Shown one piece after another: positions 50,345-62,400 of a stretch of 64,000 bases of DNA (position 1 is its first letter; each line of letters opens with the position of its first letter). The stretch lies in NCBI RefSeq assembly GCF_050947335.1, contig NC_134984.1:13063926-13127925 (forward strand), given 5' to 3'. The stretch is from Megachile rotundata (Eukaryota > Arthropoda > Insecta > Hymenoptera > Megachilidae). Below the pieces are notes generated by a model. The model had not been told where the DNA came from and searched no databases. It saw only the letters and a list, made by a program, of their open reading frames with translations. A program made the translations under genes and the position numbers.

Positions 50345-51800
50345 ATTGAGTTTCGGGGATGTAGGGGAATTGGGAGTGATTTGGGAAATTGAGAGATAGG
50401 GGAATTATGGGTTTGGTAAGTGGGGAGTGGGGGATTTGGGAAAGTTGGGGTTGGTAGTTAGGTGATGGGGGAATTGATTGTTTGGGGATTTGGGGATTTG
50501 GGGAATGGGGAATTAGGGAGTGGTTTGGTAATTGGGGGATAGGGAAATTAGGAAATTGGGGATTTGGGGAATGTGGGATTTGGAAGATGTGGAATTTGGG
50601 AAATTTGGGATTTGGGACGTTTGGGATTTGGGGAATGTGGGATTTGGGAGATGTGGAATTTAGAAAATGTGGAATTTGGGAAATTTGGGATTTGGGGAAT
50701 GTGAGATTTGGGAGATGTGGAATTTGGGAAGTGTGGGATTTGGAAGATGTGGAATTTGGGAAATTTGGGATTTGGGACGTTTGGGATTTGGGGGATGTGG
50801 AATTTGGGAAATGTGAGATTTGGAAGATGTGGAATTTGGGAAATTTGGGATTTGGGACGTTTGGGATTTGGGGAATGTGGGATTTGGAAGATGTAGAATT
50901 TGGGAAATTTGGGATTTGGGACGTTTGGGATTTGGGGAATGTGGGATTTGGGAGATGTGGAATTTAGAAAATGTGGAATTTGGGAAATTTGGGATTTGGG
51001 GAATGTGAGATTTGGGAGATGTGGAATTTGGGAAGTGTGGGATTTGGAAGATGTGGAATTTGGGAAATTTGGGATTTGGGACGTTTGGGATTTGGGGGAT
51101 GTGGAATTTGGGAAATGTGAGATTTGGAAGATGTGGAATTTGGGAAATTTGGGATTTGGGACGTTTGGGATTTGGGGAATGTGGGATTTGGAAGATGTAG
51201 AATTTGGGAAATTTGGGATTTGGGACGTTTGGGATTTGGGGAATGTGGGATTTGGGAGATGTGGAATTTAGGAAATGTGGAATTTGGGAAATTTGGGATT
51301 TGGGGAATGTGAGATTTGGGAGATGTGGAATTTGGGAAGTGTGGGATTTGGAAGATGTGGAATTTGGGAAATTTGGGATTTGGGACGTTTGGGATTTGGG
51401 GGATGTGGAATTTGGGAAATGTGAGATTTGGAAGATGTGGAATTTGGGAAATTTGGGATTTGGGACGTTTGGGATTTGGGGAATGTGGGATTTGGAAGAT
51501 GTAGAATTTGGGAAATGTGAGATTTGGAAGATGTGGAATTTGGGTAATGCGGGATTTTGGAAATATGGAATTTGGTAAACGTGGGATTTGGGAAATATGG
51601 GATTTGGGAATGTTGGAATTTGTGAACGTAGCAATTTGGGAACGTAGTGATTTGGGGATGTAGGAATTTAGGATGTAGCAATTTTTGTAACGTAGCAATT
51701 TGGATCTGTAAGAATTCAGTAATTGAGAGGTTTGGGTATATAGGGATTCGGGAATACAAATATTGGAGGATATAGAAATTTGTAGATACGGTACCAAGAC
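50345..51800. repeat. Module B: shared leader plus G-rich array with 304-bp higher-order repeat
   Basis: Leader 50345-50560 shares GAGATAGGGGAATTATGGG, GTTGGTAGTTAGGTGATGGG and GAATGGGGAATTAGGGAGTG with modules A and C but lacks the first 40 or so bases. From about 50565 to 51512 a 304-bp unit repeats three times with very few differences; GTGAGATTTGGGAGATG recurs at 50701, 51005 and 51309. The array then decays to 51800. The long frames (up to 324 codons) are artefacts. Confidence 0.95.
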
Positions 51801-52675
51801 TATGAATAGTACAAGAATATGAAAACCCAGAGATATAGGAATTACTATTAAATACAGTAATTTAGAACTAGCATAAAAACTTCAATACATGCTCTTCTAA
51901 ACACCTGTCCTCTCGCACCAACTTCTGAACCTTCCTACATCATTCCCATCACTACCTTCACACCTAAAAAAATAAAATTCAACAAACTTCCACAAAAACC
52001 CATCGACCAAATTAATAATTTCACCGTTAAATCAATTAACAAGAAATATAAATGAATTCCATCTTTTTTATTTTTCATACGCCTTTATCGAAAGTCTTTT
52101 CAGTTGTTCAAACACGTCAATCATCATCGAAATCTTCGAACGTTCACACGATTGAACAAAAAATATACAGCGTCGCTAAAAATCAAATTTCATCGTTGAG
52201 ATCGGTATCGTCAAACCTGCTGCAACAATCTCATCGCGTATTACCAGGAACAAAAATAATCGTACAAAACGAATACATCGAACACAGGTTATCTGCTGCT
52301 CTCTGATCTTCATTTAAAGCTCGTTCATCACCGTCGACCGACAGCAGCGAAAGAAGAAAAAAAAAAGGACGAGGAGCATCGTCTCGAAATCTTCGATTTA
52401 CGCGTCACCAGTTACAACGTAATAACTTGGTAAACACGGGCAGCGTGCAAAGCGGTGCTAATTATGTTCGTGTTAGTAGCACAGACAAAAAGAAAAGAAA
52501 CAAATTTCTTACACGTGCTACCATGTTATTCGACGAGGATTTTTATTCGTATACTGATTTCGGTTTAGACTCGTTTCTTGTTGGAATTCACGGATTTCTT
52601 GAGGAGAAAAAGCTGATGTCTTTGTGTGGTTGTGTAATGATTTGTTTACGAGATTTGGAGGTTTGGGGACTTTGA
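51801..52675. other. Unique stretch
   Basis: Two short plus-strand open frames (52052-52306, 52427-52675) have no family signal and are not called. Confidence 0.35.
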
Positions 52676-53500
52676 GTATTCTGGAAATTTGAGAAATTTT
52701 GAGAATTTGAGGAATTTTGGGAATTTGAGGAATTTTGGGAATTTTGGGAATTTTTGGAGTTTGAGGAATTTTGGGAATTTAGGGAATTTAAGGAATTTTA
52801 GGAGTCTTGAGAATTTTGGGAATTTTGAGAATTATGGGAATCTTAGGAATTTTGGGAATTTTGGGAATTTTGTGATTTGAGAAATTTGAGAATTTGGAAA
52901 ATTAAGAATCTGGAAAATTAAGAATGTGGGAAATTGAGAACTTGGGAAATCGAAAACCTGGGAAATTGAGAATTTGGGAAATTGGGAATATGGGAAATTG
53001 AGAATATGGGAAATTGAGAATTTGGGAAATTGGGAATATGGGAAATTGAGAATATGGGAAATTGAGAATTTGGGAAATTGAGAATATGGGAAATTGAGAA
53101 TTTGGGAAATTAATCATTTAGGAAATTGAGAATATGGGAAATTGAGAATTTGGGAAATTGGGAATATGAGAAATTGAGAATATGGGAAATTAAAAATTTG
53201 GGAAATTGAGAATTTGGGAAATTGAGAATTCGGGAAATTAAGAATGTGGGAAATTGAGAATCTGGGAAATTGAGAATTTGGGAAATTAAAAATTTGGGAA
53301 ATTGAGAAATTGGGAAATTGTGAATCTGGGAAATTGAAAATTTGGGAAATTGAGAATTTGGGAAATTGAGAATTTGGGAAATTAAAAATTTGGGAAATTG
53401 GGAATCTAGAAAATTGAGAATTTGGAAAATTAGAAATTCGGAAAATTGAAAATCTGTGAAATTAAAACTGCGAAAACCGGAAATTGATAAATCGGACAAA
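52676..53500. repeat. G-rich TTGGGAAATTGAGAA minisatellite
   Basis: The first 190 bp are GGGAATTTTG types. From 52890 a 15-bp monomer, TTGGGAAATTGAGAA, runs to 53460, with a TATGGGAAATTGAGA variant common at 52990-53190. Confidence 0.93.
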
Positions 53501-54089
53501 TTGTAAGTGCCAATTAAACCAGCATACCACTCACAATAAATCAGTTAGCTTAGCGTTCGATCTACGTAAGGCAACCATAAGCAGGCATTTTCCTTTAAAT
53601 CCATGATCAGCATACTTTTCATACCGGGATTGTAATACTTACGAGGGATTCACGTAGTATACCAGTTTGTTGTAATTATTCGCAGCAAAAAGGGAATACA
53701 AGATGAAGGCGGCGATAAAAGAGCAGACGTTGGAGGAGTAGGGGATGGTTTGTATTTTTTTTTAGTTAGGACAGCGGCGTTCAGCATCGTGCTGGGACTT
53801 TCTTATTCCTGTCATCCATTAGCTTTGCTACGTCTATTAAAGTAACGCGAATCGAGCTTGCCTCGACTCTTCTTCGTCGGCTAGGTGCATTAATGAGTAG
53901 GTGCATCGAGCTCGGCCTAATCAGCTTGGGATCAACCGACGACTGGTTGTCGTATCAAAATGAAGGCCGTTTTACCGATTTTTACTTTTATTCTCGCCGA
54001 CAGCTTGCTCACTTCCCTCTGCATAATGTATGCCGAGGAGCAACACTGAACCGCAGATGGATATCTCTTGTTTCGCATGCAAATGGCAA
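53501..54089. other. Unique stretch
   Basis: No supported gene or element. Confidence 0.35.
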
Positions 54090-55400
54090 TTTGGGCGTTT
54101 GTAAACTTGAAAATTCGGAAATACGAGTCTTTAGAAATTCGTGAGAATCATGTAGATTTTGAGATGTGTGAATTGTTGAATTTTGGAATGTGTGGAGGGA
54201 ATGCGGAAATGTGGGATTTGGGAAATACGGAAATGTTGAAATGTGGAACATTTCAAGTTATACAAATTACAAATTACAAATTACAAATTATACAAATTAT
54301 TACAAATTATTACAAATTATTACAAATTATTACAAATTATTACAAATTATTACAAATTATTACAAATTATTACAAATTATTATATTATACAAGTTATACA
54401 AATTATACAAATTATACAAATTATATAAATTATACAAATTATACAAATTATTCAAATTATTCAAATTATACAAATTATATAAATTATACAAATTATACAA
54501 ATTATTCAAATTATACAAATACCTGTATAATTTGACAATGTTGGAATGTGAAAATGTGAGATTTTGGTAGGAAATGTTGGAATGTCAGATGTAGGAAATT
54601 TGCTAATGTTAGAATGTAGGAATGTGGGATTTCGGTAAGGAATATTAGAAAATGGTTTTGGTAATATTGGAATGTTGGAATGAGAAAATTGAACAATTCA
54701 GGAATGTTGGAATGTGGGACTGACAAAATTTGGAAATGTTGGAACGTGATACCAGGGAAATTTGTGTATGCTGGAATGTGGGATTGGGAAAATATTGTAA
54801 TGTTGGAATGTGGAAATGGGAAATTTTGGAATGCTGGAATATGTGATTGGGAATGTTAGAATGTGGGATTTGGGAATGATGGCATGTGGAATTTGAGAGT
54901 ATTGAGAATGTTGGAATGTGGGATTTGGGAATTTTGGAACTTGGAATTTGGGAATATTGGGAATGTTGCAATGTGTGATTGGGGAAAGATTGGAGTGTGG
55001 AATTTGTGAATGTTGGAATGTGGGATTAGGAAAAGATTGCAATGTTGGTATGTGGAATTTAGGAATGTTGGATACAGTGGAATTTGCGAATTTTGGGAAT
55101 GTTGAAGTGTAAGATTTGGGAATTTTAGGAATGTTGGAATGTGAGATTTGGGAATGTTGAAATGTGAGAATTGAGAATGTTGGAATGTGGGATTGTTAAA
55201 ATTGAGGAATGTCGGAATATACAATGTATTAAACTTAAGAACGTTGGAATGTGAAATTTTTGAATATCTGGAATGTCGGAATGTCGAAATCTTGAGAACT
55301 TAAGTGTTGAAATGTTAGAACGTGGATTCCTACAAATTAAAAATATTTGAATGCCTATTTAGACAATTTGGGAATGTGGAATGTTGAAAAATGAAAAATT
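54090..55400. repeat. GGAATGTTGGAATGTGGGA minisatellite with an inner AT array
   Basis: Irregular monomers of AATGTTGGAATGTGGGATTT type flank a pure AT array (listed separately at 54256-54520). This is the complement type of the ACATTCC array at 35.5 kb. Confidence 0.9.
54256..54520. repeat. AT tandem repeat with 7-, 10- and 9-bp units in succession
   Basis: It starts as 7-bp ACAAATT units, changes to about ten perfect 10-bp TTACAAATTA units (54295-54380), then to 9-bp TTATACAAA units to 54520. Confidence 0.95.
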
Positions 55401-57112
55401 GAATTTTTCAAAAAAAAATGAAAAAAATTTTCATTTTTCAAAAATTGAAAAATGTACAGATAGCAATGAATAAAACAAGAAATATTAAAATTTTTGAATA
55501 AAAGACTTTAGAAATATGAAATGAAATGAAATGAAAACCACGCAGTTAATAAAAACTCCCCAACAGCTACATTGAAACGCTGCTTATCTACCCATATAAA
55601 TAAAACTTAAAACTTCCTGTTCAATTTCATTTCGAGGACGCCTAGCTGGTCGCATAGCTGACGATGATGCGATCACGTCGAATTATCGTTTCCTGAAACG
55701 TCCCGATACATGACAGTCTGTTAACACGAAACATTTCATAATTAACATGGACACCTAGTAACGTTCGATAGTAAGCGTCCGTGTAAACCAACAAAACCTC
55801 CGCTTCCGACAGGAGTACTATGAACGAAATTTTCTGCATTCTACCGGTTTCAACACTTTCGTGTTGCTCGGCTATTTATGCCGTAAATAACATTTGTAAA
55901 TTAAGTGTTCATAATTCTACCTTCGAGCGAAATTTCTTGCACGTAACTGGTTCCTGTCGGGTTCTCGTTACTCGACATTCTGAATTCGAAGCATTATGCG
56001 GTCGGAAAATAAGTTTCTTCGTATCGAGGCGCCCATTAATAAAATACCGATATTTTCGACATTCGGTCAATAGGAAACTTTGACATTTATATTACGCTAG
56101 AAAGACTATCAGGATGCGTCGCATAAACTATTTCGTTTTCTATGCAACTTAATTTCAAATTAACGTATTCAAGAAAAAATTGTTCGTATTGTTAGGAAGA
56201 TTTGTTGGAGGCTCGATAAAGATAACGAGAAATTGATTCGCGAAAAACACGAGTAGAAAGCTGGCTGGAAATTTTTCAGGAAGAATATGGCGAATGGTTA
56301 CTGACCGAGAAGATGAAAACGTAGATTGCGACTGTGTCTAATAACGAGATACAACGTTACTCGATTATGGGTATTTATAGAGTCTTACGTAGAACGGGAT
56401 AAAATTTGTTACGATATCCTGGAAGAATCCTGGAATTTCCTCCGCTAAACATGGAGGTTCAAGGTTCGTGCCAGCTAAGGAGACAATAATTGTAAACACA
56501 AGACACGATAGCCGGTTTTATCCGAGGGGAAAAAAAAGGGGAAGAGTCATTAAGTAAATCATTCTTTGGAACTATGCATGCATGAATTATTCATGCACCG
56601 TTCTTCTCGATAATTCTTCGAAACCGGAGGAAAGTGAAACGTTCAGTCAAGTTCATCGACGTTCCTTCGTTTCAATGAGTAGGCAAATGTTGTCGATGAA
56701 CTTCTTAAGTAGTCATTTCTGAACATTTACGTTTATCGTTCCCCGAATCATTTATTACGATTATCGGAGTTTGAGGAACCGGAATCTTTCGAGAATATAC
56801 CAAATTCTCGGGCATTTGGGTTACCCGAGAATTTCCTATAGTATTCAAGACTTAATTTACCGAATTTTGCAAGTTTTGAAATTTCAAACTCGAAATTGGG
56901 GAGGTTAGGAATTTTCATAACCCATTTGACTTCTAAACATTTACTGTGAAGGATAAAAGTATTGGTACAATTGAAATATAGAAATAGAAGCAACAATATT
57001 TTCTTATACTTAAGTATATTTAAACATACATAGCTGTATATTATGCATAATACGTACAGTAACAAATGACACAAAACTGGAGGCAATAATATCATGTAGT
57101 AGTTTGAAGTGA
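55401..57112. other. Unique stretch
   Basis: No supported gene. A run of ATGAA pentamers lies at about 55515-55535. The rest is repeat-free. Confidence 0.35.
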
Positions 57113-58055
57113 GTTGAGAGGAGTAAATGAAGTGAGTTTGTGAGGAATTTCAGGATTTGGGAAGTTAGGAAGTGGGGAATTGAGGGATAGGGGAATTATA
57201 GGGTTGGTAATTGGGGAATGGGGGAATTGGGAAGTGAGGGGTTGGTAGTTGGGTGATGAGGGAATTGGTTGTTTAGGAATTTGGAGAATAGGGAATTAGG
57301 GAGTGTGGGTTTGGTAATTGAGAGATAGGGAAATTAGGAAATTTGGGATTTGGGAAATGTTGGATTTAGGAAATTTGGGATTTGGGAAATTTGGTATTCG
57401 GGAAATTTGGGATTTGGGAAATTTGGTATTCGGGAAATTTGGGATTTGTGAAATTTGGGATTTGGGAAATGTGGGATTTGGGAAAATTGGGATTTGGGAA
57501 ATGTGGGATCTGGGAAATGTGGGATTTGGGAAAAGTGGGATTTGGGAAAAGTGGGATTTGGGAAAAGTGGAATTTGGAAAATGTGGGATTTGGGAAAAGT
57601 GGGATCTGGGGAATGTGGGGTTTGGGAAATGTGGAATTTGGGAAATGTGGAATTTGGGAAAAGTGGAATTTGGGAAAAGTGGAATTTGGGAAAAGTGGAA
57701 TTTGGGAAAAGTGGAATTTGGGAAAAGTGGAATTTGGGAAATGTGTGATTTGGAAAATGTGAAATTTTGAAAATGTGGAATTTGGGAAATGTGGGATTTC
57801 GGAAAAGTGGAATTTGTGAAATGTAGGGTTTGAGAAAAGTGGAATTTGGGAAATGTGGGATTTCGGAAAAGTGGAATTTGTGAAATGTAGGGTTTGAGAA
57901 AAGTGGAATTTGGGAAAAGTGGAATTTGAGAAATGTGAAATTTTAGAAAAGTGGAATTTGGGAAATTTAGGATTTGGAAAATGTGCTATTTAGAAAATTT
58001 GCTAACAGAGAAATACGAAAATTGACAATCTGGAATTGGGAAATAGGCAATAATT
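57113..58055. repeat. Module C: shared leader plus 15-bp G-rich array
   Basis: Leader 57113-57340 matches module A almost throughout (GAGGAGTAAATGAAGTGAG, GGGATAGGGGAATTATAGGG, GTTGGTAGTTGGGTGATGAG). The array (57345-57980) has the 15-16-bp monomer ATTTGGGAAAAGTGGA. The tail with GAAAATTGACAATCTGGAAT resembles that of module A. Its ORFs are artefacts. Confidence 0.93.
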
Positions 58056-59630
58056 AAACCGTGCGCCACACATCATCAAATACAGCTTCATTTCAAGCTT
58101 TCCCATTGCATTTCAAACACCGTTTATGAGATTCGTCTGATCATTTTCTACCATTCCCCTGTCTTCGAATGTTTGAATAACCCAACCTTTGTCGATTAAG
58201 ATGTTCCCTGGCAGCGATTGAAACACAACGTTTCCAATCGAACAGCTTAGCAGTCGGTATCAGTGATATTCAAATTAGATCGATGCAAGTGTGCTGCGTT
58301 CACGATGGAAAAATAAACGCGTGAGTCGGCGTAATTTCACGGTTGCACGATTTAGTTAAGTCGCTCAGTACGAGGGTTTCATTCTACACTTTGTAGAAGT
58401 TGGTCATTGATTTTCTGCCGTTCCTTAACCGTTCGTTAGTATAAAGTGATAAATGATAATTTTATTAATAGACACAAATAAAATTGTAGAACTCGCATAC
58501 TTCGTGAAGTCCGCATTCATTAAAGCATTAGAGAAGATAACGAAATTATATCTACAAATATAAGTATAGCAAGAGTAAACCAGAAGTACGTTATCGATTA
58601 CGATAAGTACTTTAACATATTAATTATCGATGGTAGTTTGACAGTTTAAATAAAAAAAATTCGAAGTAACAAATGTAGTTATAAGTCTACCTACTGAGAT
58701 AGGTATAATGTTCTAATTACTAATTACTCCTTCAAAGTTATCAAAGCGTTACAAAAGATTCACAACAGATAGAGTAACAGTATTAAGTGCGCTGTCAACT
58801 AGCGGAATAGCTCCGTTGCAATTATCTTGCAACATGAGAGTCAGTCATTACGTAGTAACTTCTAATAAAGTTGCAAAGCTCATAAATTTGAAGTATTAAA
58901 AAAGAATTAAATTCGTATCAAGCGAGTGTCAACTACCAAGAGGTATGCTAACATCGTTGCAAGCGAATAATTCTTCAAAGTTTGAATTCCAGTGAAATTA
59001 CAAAAGTCGTAAACTCCAGGTTTGCATCGATCAAGCTATGAAAAAAAGCATGAAATTCATATAAAACAGATCTGGTAATAATGAATTCTGAGAAACGACG
59101 AAGACAAGCACGAGTGACAGTGATTAAACGTAGACAGAGAGAAGTAATTCAGAGCGCAAAGTGAAGTCGTTAGCAACGCGTAAGCAAGTATGGTCTAGCG
59201 TAAAAGCTTTCCCATCAACGTTCCAACGAGTCGAACCGAACGAAAATAATTACCGGGGAACGATTAATTTCACCGCGACCATCGTTACGCGATTCCCGAT
59301 CGGCTGCGGATAATGCGTCGTAAATCACCCGGTTCGTTTCGCGATGCCACGCAAAGTTTTCCATGAATCGGGTTCCCAAGAGGGAGCTGAACAGAACAGA
59401 ACCGACCATCATTCGATCCCGTGAACTGGCAACCGTATCGACCGATTTAATTCATCCTGTTAGCACGAAGCAAATGGACTCGCGCGAACGCGCCGCCATT
59501 ACGGTTCAAGCTTGTCCGTTCGATTATGCACTTGCACAATTTAAAAATTTCCATTCATCTCGATTTCATACACCGACAAGGGAACAATCGAGCCGAGATG
59601 CGTTCCAACGATTTTTCTTTGCCTCTTGGG
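58056..59630. other. Unique stretch
   Basis: No supported gene. The part 59200-59620 is GC-richer, with overlapping open frames on both strands that have no family signal. Confidence 0.35.
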
Positions 59631-59634
59631 ATCT

Positions 59635-60800
59635 GTGGAGAATTAGGAGCTGGGGTTATTGGAATCTGGAGGTATTTGTGGATAGAGGTAGTTATGGATA
59701 CTTGGAACTTAGGTTGGAATATTTAGGAGGAACGTGAGGATATCTGGAATGTAGGGGGATCTGGGATCTAGGGATCTCAGGGAATATTTGGAGCAATGGG
59801 GTACCTGAGAATTGGGGATATTTACGATCTGGAGATATTTGGTTTGATTTAAGGGTATTCGGATTTTGGGAATATTTGGGATCTGGGGGTATTTAAGATT
59901 TAGGTCTAGTTTGGGATAGGTCTAGTTTGGGATAGGTCTAGTTTGGGATAGATCTAGTTTGGGATAGGTCTAGTTTGGGATAGGTCTAGTTTGGGATAGG
60001 TCTAATTTGGGATAGGTCTAGTTTGGGGTAGGTCTAATTTGGCATAGGTCTAGTTTGGGATAAGTCTGGTTCGGGATAGGTCTAGTTTGGAATAAGTCTA
60101 GTTTGGGATAGGTCTAGTTTGGGATAGGTCTAGTTTGGGATAGGTCTAGTTTGGGATAGGTCTAGTTTGGAATAAGTCTAGTTTGGGATAGGTCTAGTTT
60201 GGGATAGGTTTAGTTTGGGATAAGTCTAGCTCGGGATAGGTCTAGTTTGGAATAAGTCTAGTTTGGGATAGGTCTAGTTTGGGATAGGTCTAGTTTGGGA
60301 TAGGTCTAGTTTGGGATAGGTCTAGTTTGGAATAAGTCTAGTTTGGGATAGGTCTAGTTTGGGATAGGTTTAGTTTGGGATAAGTCTAGCTCGGGATAGG
60401 TCTAGTTTGGAATAAGTCTAGTTTGGGATAGGTCTAGTTTGGGATAGGTCTAGTTTGGGATAGGTCTAGTTTGGGATAGGTCTAGTTCGGGATAGGTCTA
60501 GTTTGGAATAGATCTAGTTTGGGATAGGTCTAGTTTGGGATAGGTTTAGTTTAAGGATCTTTGTGGCCATGGAACATGTGGAGTATAGGAGTATATGGAA
60601 TTTGAAGATACGTGATCTAAAGATATGACCCAAGAATATTTGGGATCTAGGAATATTTGTAACCTAAGAGTATTCGTAGTTCATGGATATCTTGCAGCTG
60701 GGAGGATCTCATATCCAGGGATATTTGGGTTTCAGAGATATTTATCCTCCAACAGTTTTAGGGTCAATGATACTTGAAATATAAGGACACTTCAGATCTA
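59635..60800. repeat. GTCTAGTTTGGGATAG minisatellite with 160-bp higher-order repeat
   Basis: A 16-bp monomer, GTCTAGTTTGGGATAG, runs from about 59900 to 60555. A ten-monomer unit marked by TAAGTCTRGYTCGGGATAGG recurs at 60061, 60221 and 60381. Both flanks decay into ATTTGGGATCTAGG types. Confidence 0.97.
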
Positions 60801-61685
60801 CTCACATTGTCCTTGAACCACATTGTCCACATGCACCTTGTAGCTCCCAGTGATTACGAACATTTAACATTCACAGACATAGACATCAAACCATATTTGC
60901 AATCTAGGGACTTTGCTGTCTAAGAACTTATTACAACGATGAGGACGAATGTGAACGAAAATCCTCATAGACATCCAACATCAAAGATATCAAAGACATC
61001 ACAATATCAAAAAGACTAATCTATCACATGAACTTACTAAAGTAGCACATTCCTCTACCAACGGCAATATAACAAGAGTGGTAACACGTACCAGAGATAT
61101 AATTATTTTCCGATACATCGACATTCGCGTGTCGCTAATTAAAACGGTCGTTCATAATCTCTCGGCAGTACTCTTATCTGCTTACAAGCTAGTTTATCGG
61201 CAGCTGTCGAAAACGACCTCCCGCGTCGTATATTACCGTTCACCCTCGCTTTTAATAGTGCTTTGTTGTTCTCTCCCCGTTAAATCGTTAATTCGCGCGG
61301 TGACTAATTTGCAAAACACACGGCACAGGTCTCGAAGAGTTTCCCGACCGAGTGACTCCGTTTCTATAACAAGCGTTTCACGGCCGGCAATTGCCTTTTC
61401 ACGGGCCGATAATTAACCAATAACTCGAACCGTCGGCTGGCTTAATAAAATGTTTATTAAACACGATTTATGACGTTGCGGTATGGTCGCACGCCGAGAT
61501 TCAGAATTTATGGCGTGGACGTTCGGCAAAAGCTTTTATTACATTGTCGATTGTATCGCATACAGTTGAACGATTAAAGTATTATAGTTTTGTTTTATTG
61601 TTAATAACACAAACAATTTAGAACAAAAGTCCCTAAGTATGTTCATAGATAAAGTTTAAAATTTCAGAAGTTACAAAGTTAATTC
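60801..61685. other. Unique stretch
   Basis: No supported gene. A pogo-like end, GGCAATATAACAAGAGT, lies at about 61064. The 61100-61420 part is GC-richer. Confidence 0.35.
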
Positions 61686-61689
61686 CAAA

Positions 61690-62400
61690 GTTCCAAATTT
61701 TTTAACTTTAAAAATGTGAGTGGATCATAAAGTCTCCAGATCACGAAGTTCACAAGTTTCTAGGTTTTAAAATCCCTAGATTTCAAAGTCTGAATTTCCA
61801 TCAAAGACTTCAAAGACTTTTAAAATCCCTAGAATATGAAAGACTAAGTCTGAATAGTTTTATACATATACCTAGATTACAACGTTTTTAAGTTTTAAAA
61901 TTTCAAAATTTTAAATTACTAAAATCCCTAGGGTACAAAGAGCCAATTTCCTAAAGTTCCTGGATTCCAGAGATCAGGACTTAGGTTTCAATAGATCCTA
62001 GAAACGTTGGATCTCAAAGATTCAAAGTCCTTAGATGGATCTCGATGGATCCTAAATTCCCCAGGAATTTGAAAGACCCAAAGTCCCTAGATTCCAATAG
62101 CTCCCAAATCAAGCAGATGGAAAGTCTTGAAGTCCTCAGATATCCAGAATCTTCAAATCTGAAAAATCACTAAATCACAGAAGCTCTAAGTCCTTAGATT
62201 CTGTTGGATCTTAAATTCACTAGGAATTAAAAAAAACCGTTATTCTTAAATCCCAAGTGATCCCAAATTCACTAGATCAAAAGACCCTCTCTCCCCAAAG
62301 ATCCAGAGTCCCCAAATCTAAAAAATCCCTAGATCTCACAGTCCCTAGTTCTCACGTCCCAACAGGACCTAACCCCAGAATTCTAAACATTCTTCATACG
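61690..62400. repeat. Decayed C-rich AAATCCCTAGATT minisatellite
   Basis: Loosely repeated CCCTAGATTYCAAAGTC phrases of the type complementary to GGGATCTAGGGATTT. No constant period remains. Confidence 0.65.

Noticed and set aside
50660..51634. 324-codon minus-strand ORF (and many others at 48.9-51.8 kb and 57.3-57.8 kb)
   Set aside because: They lie wholly in 15-bp or 304-bp tandem repeats and are open in several frames on both strands; pure repeat translation.
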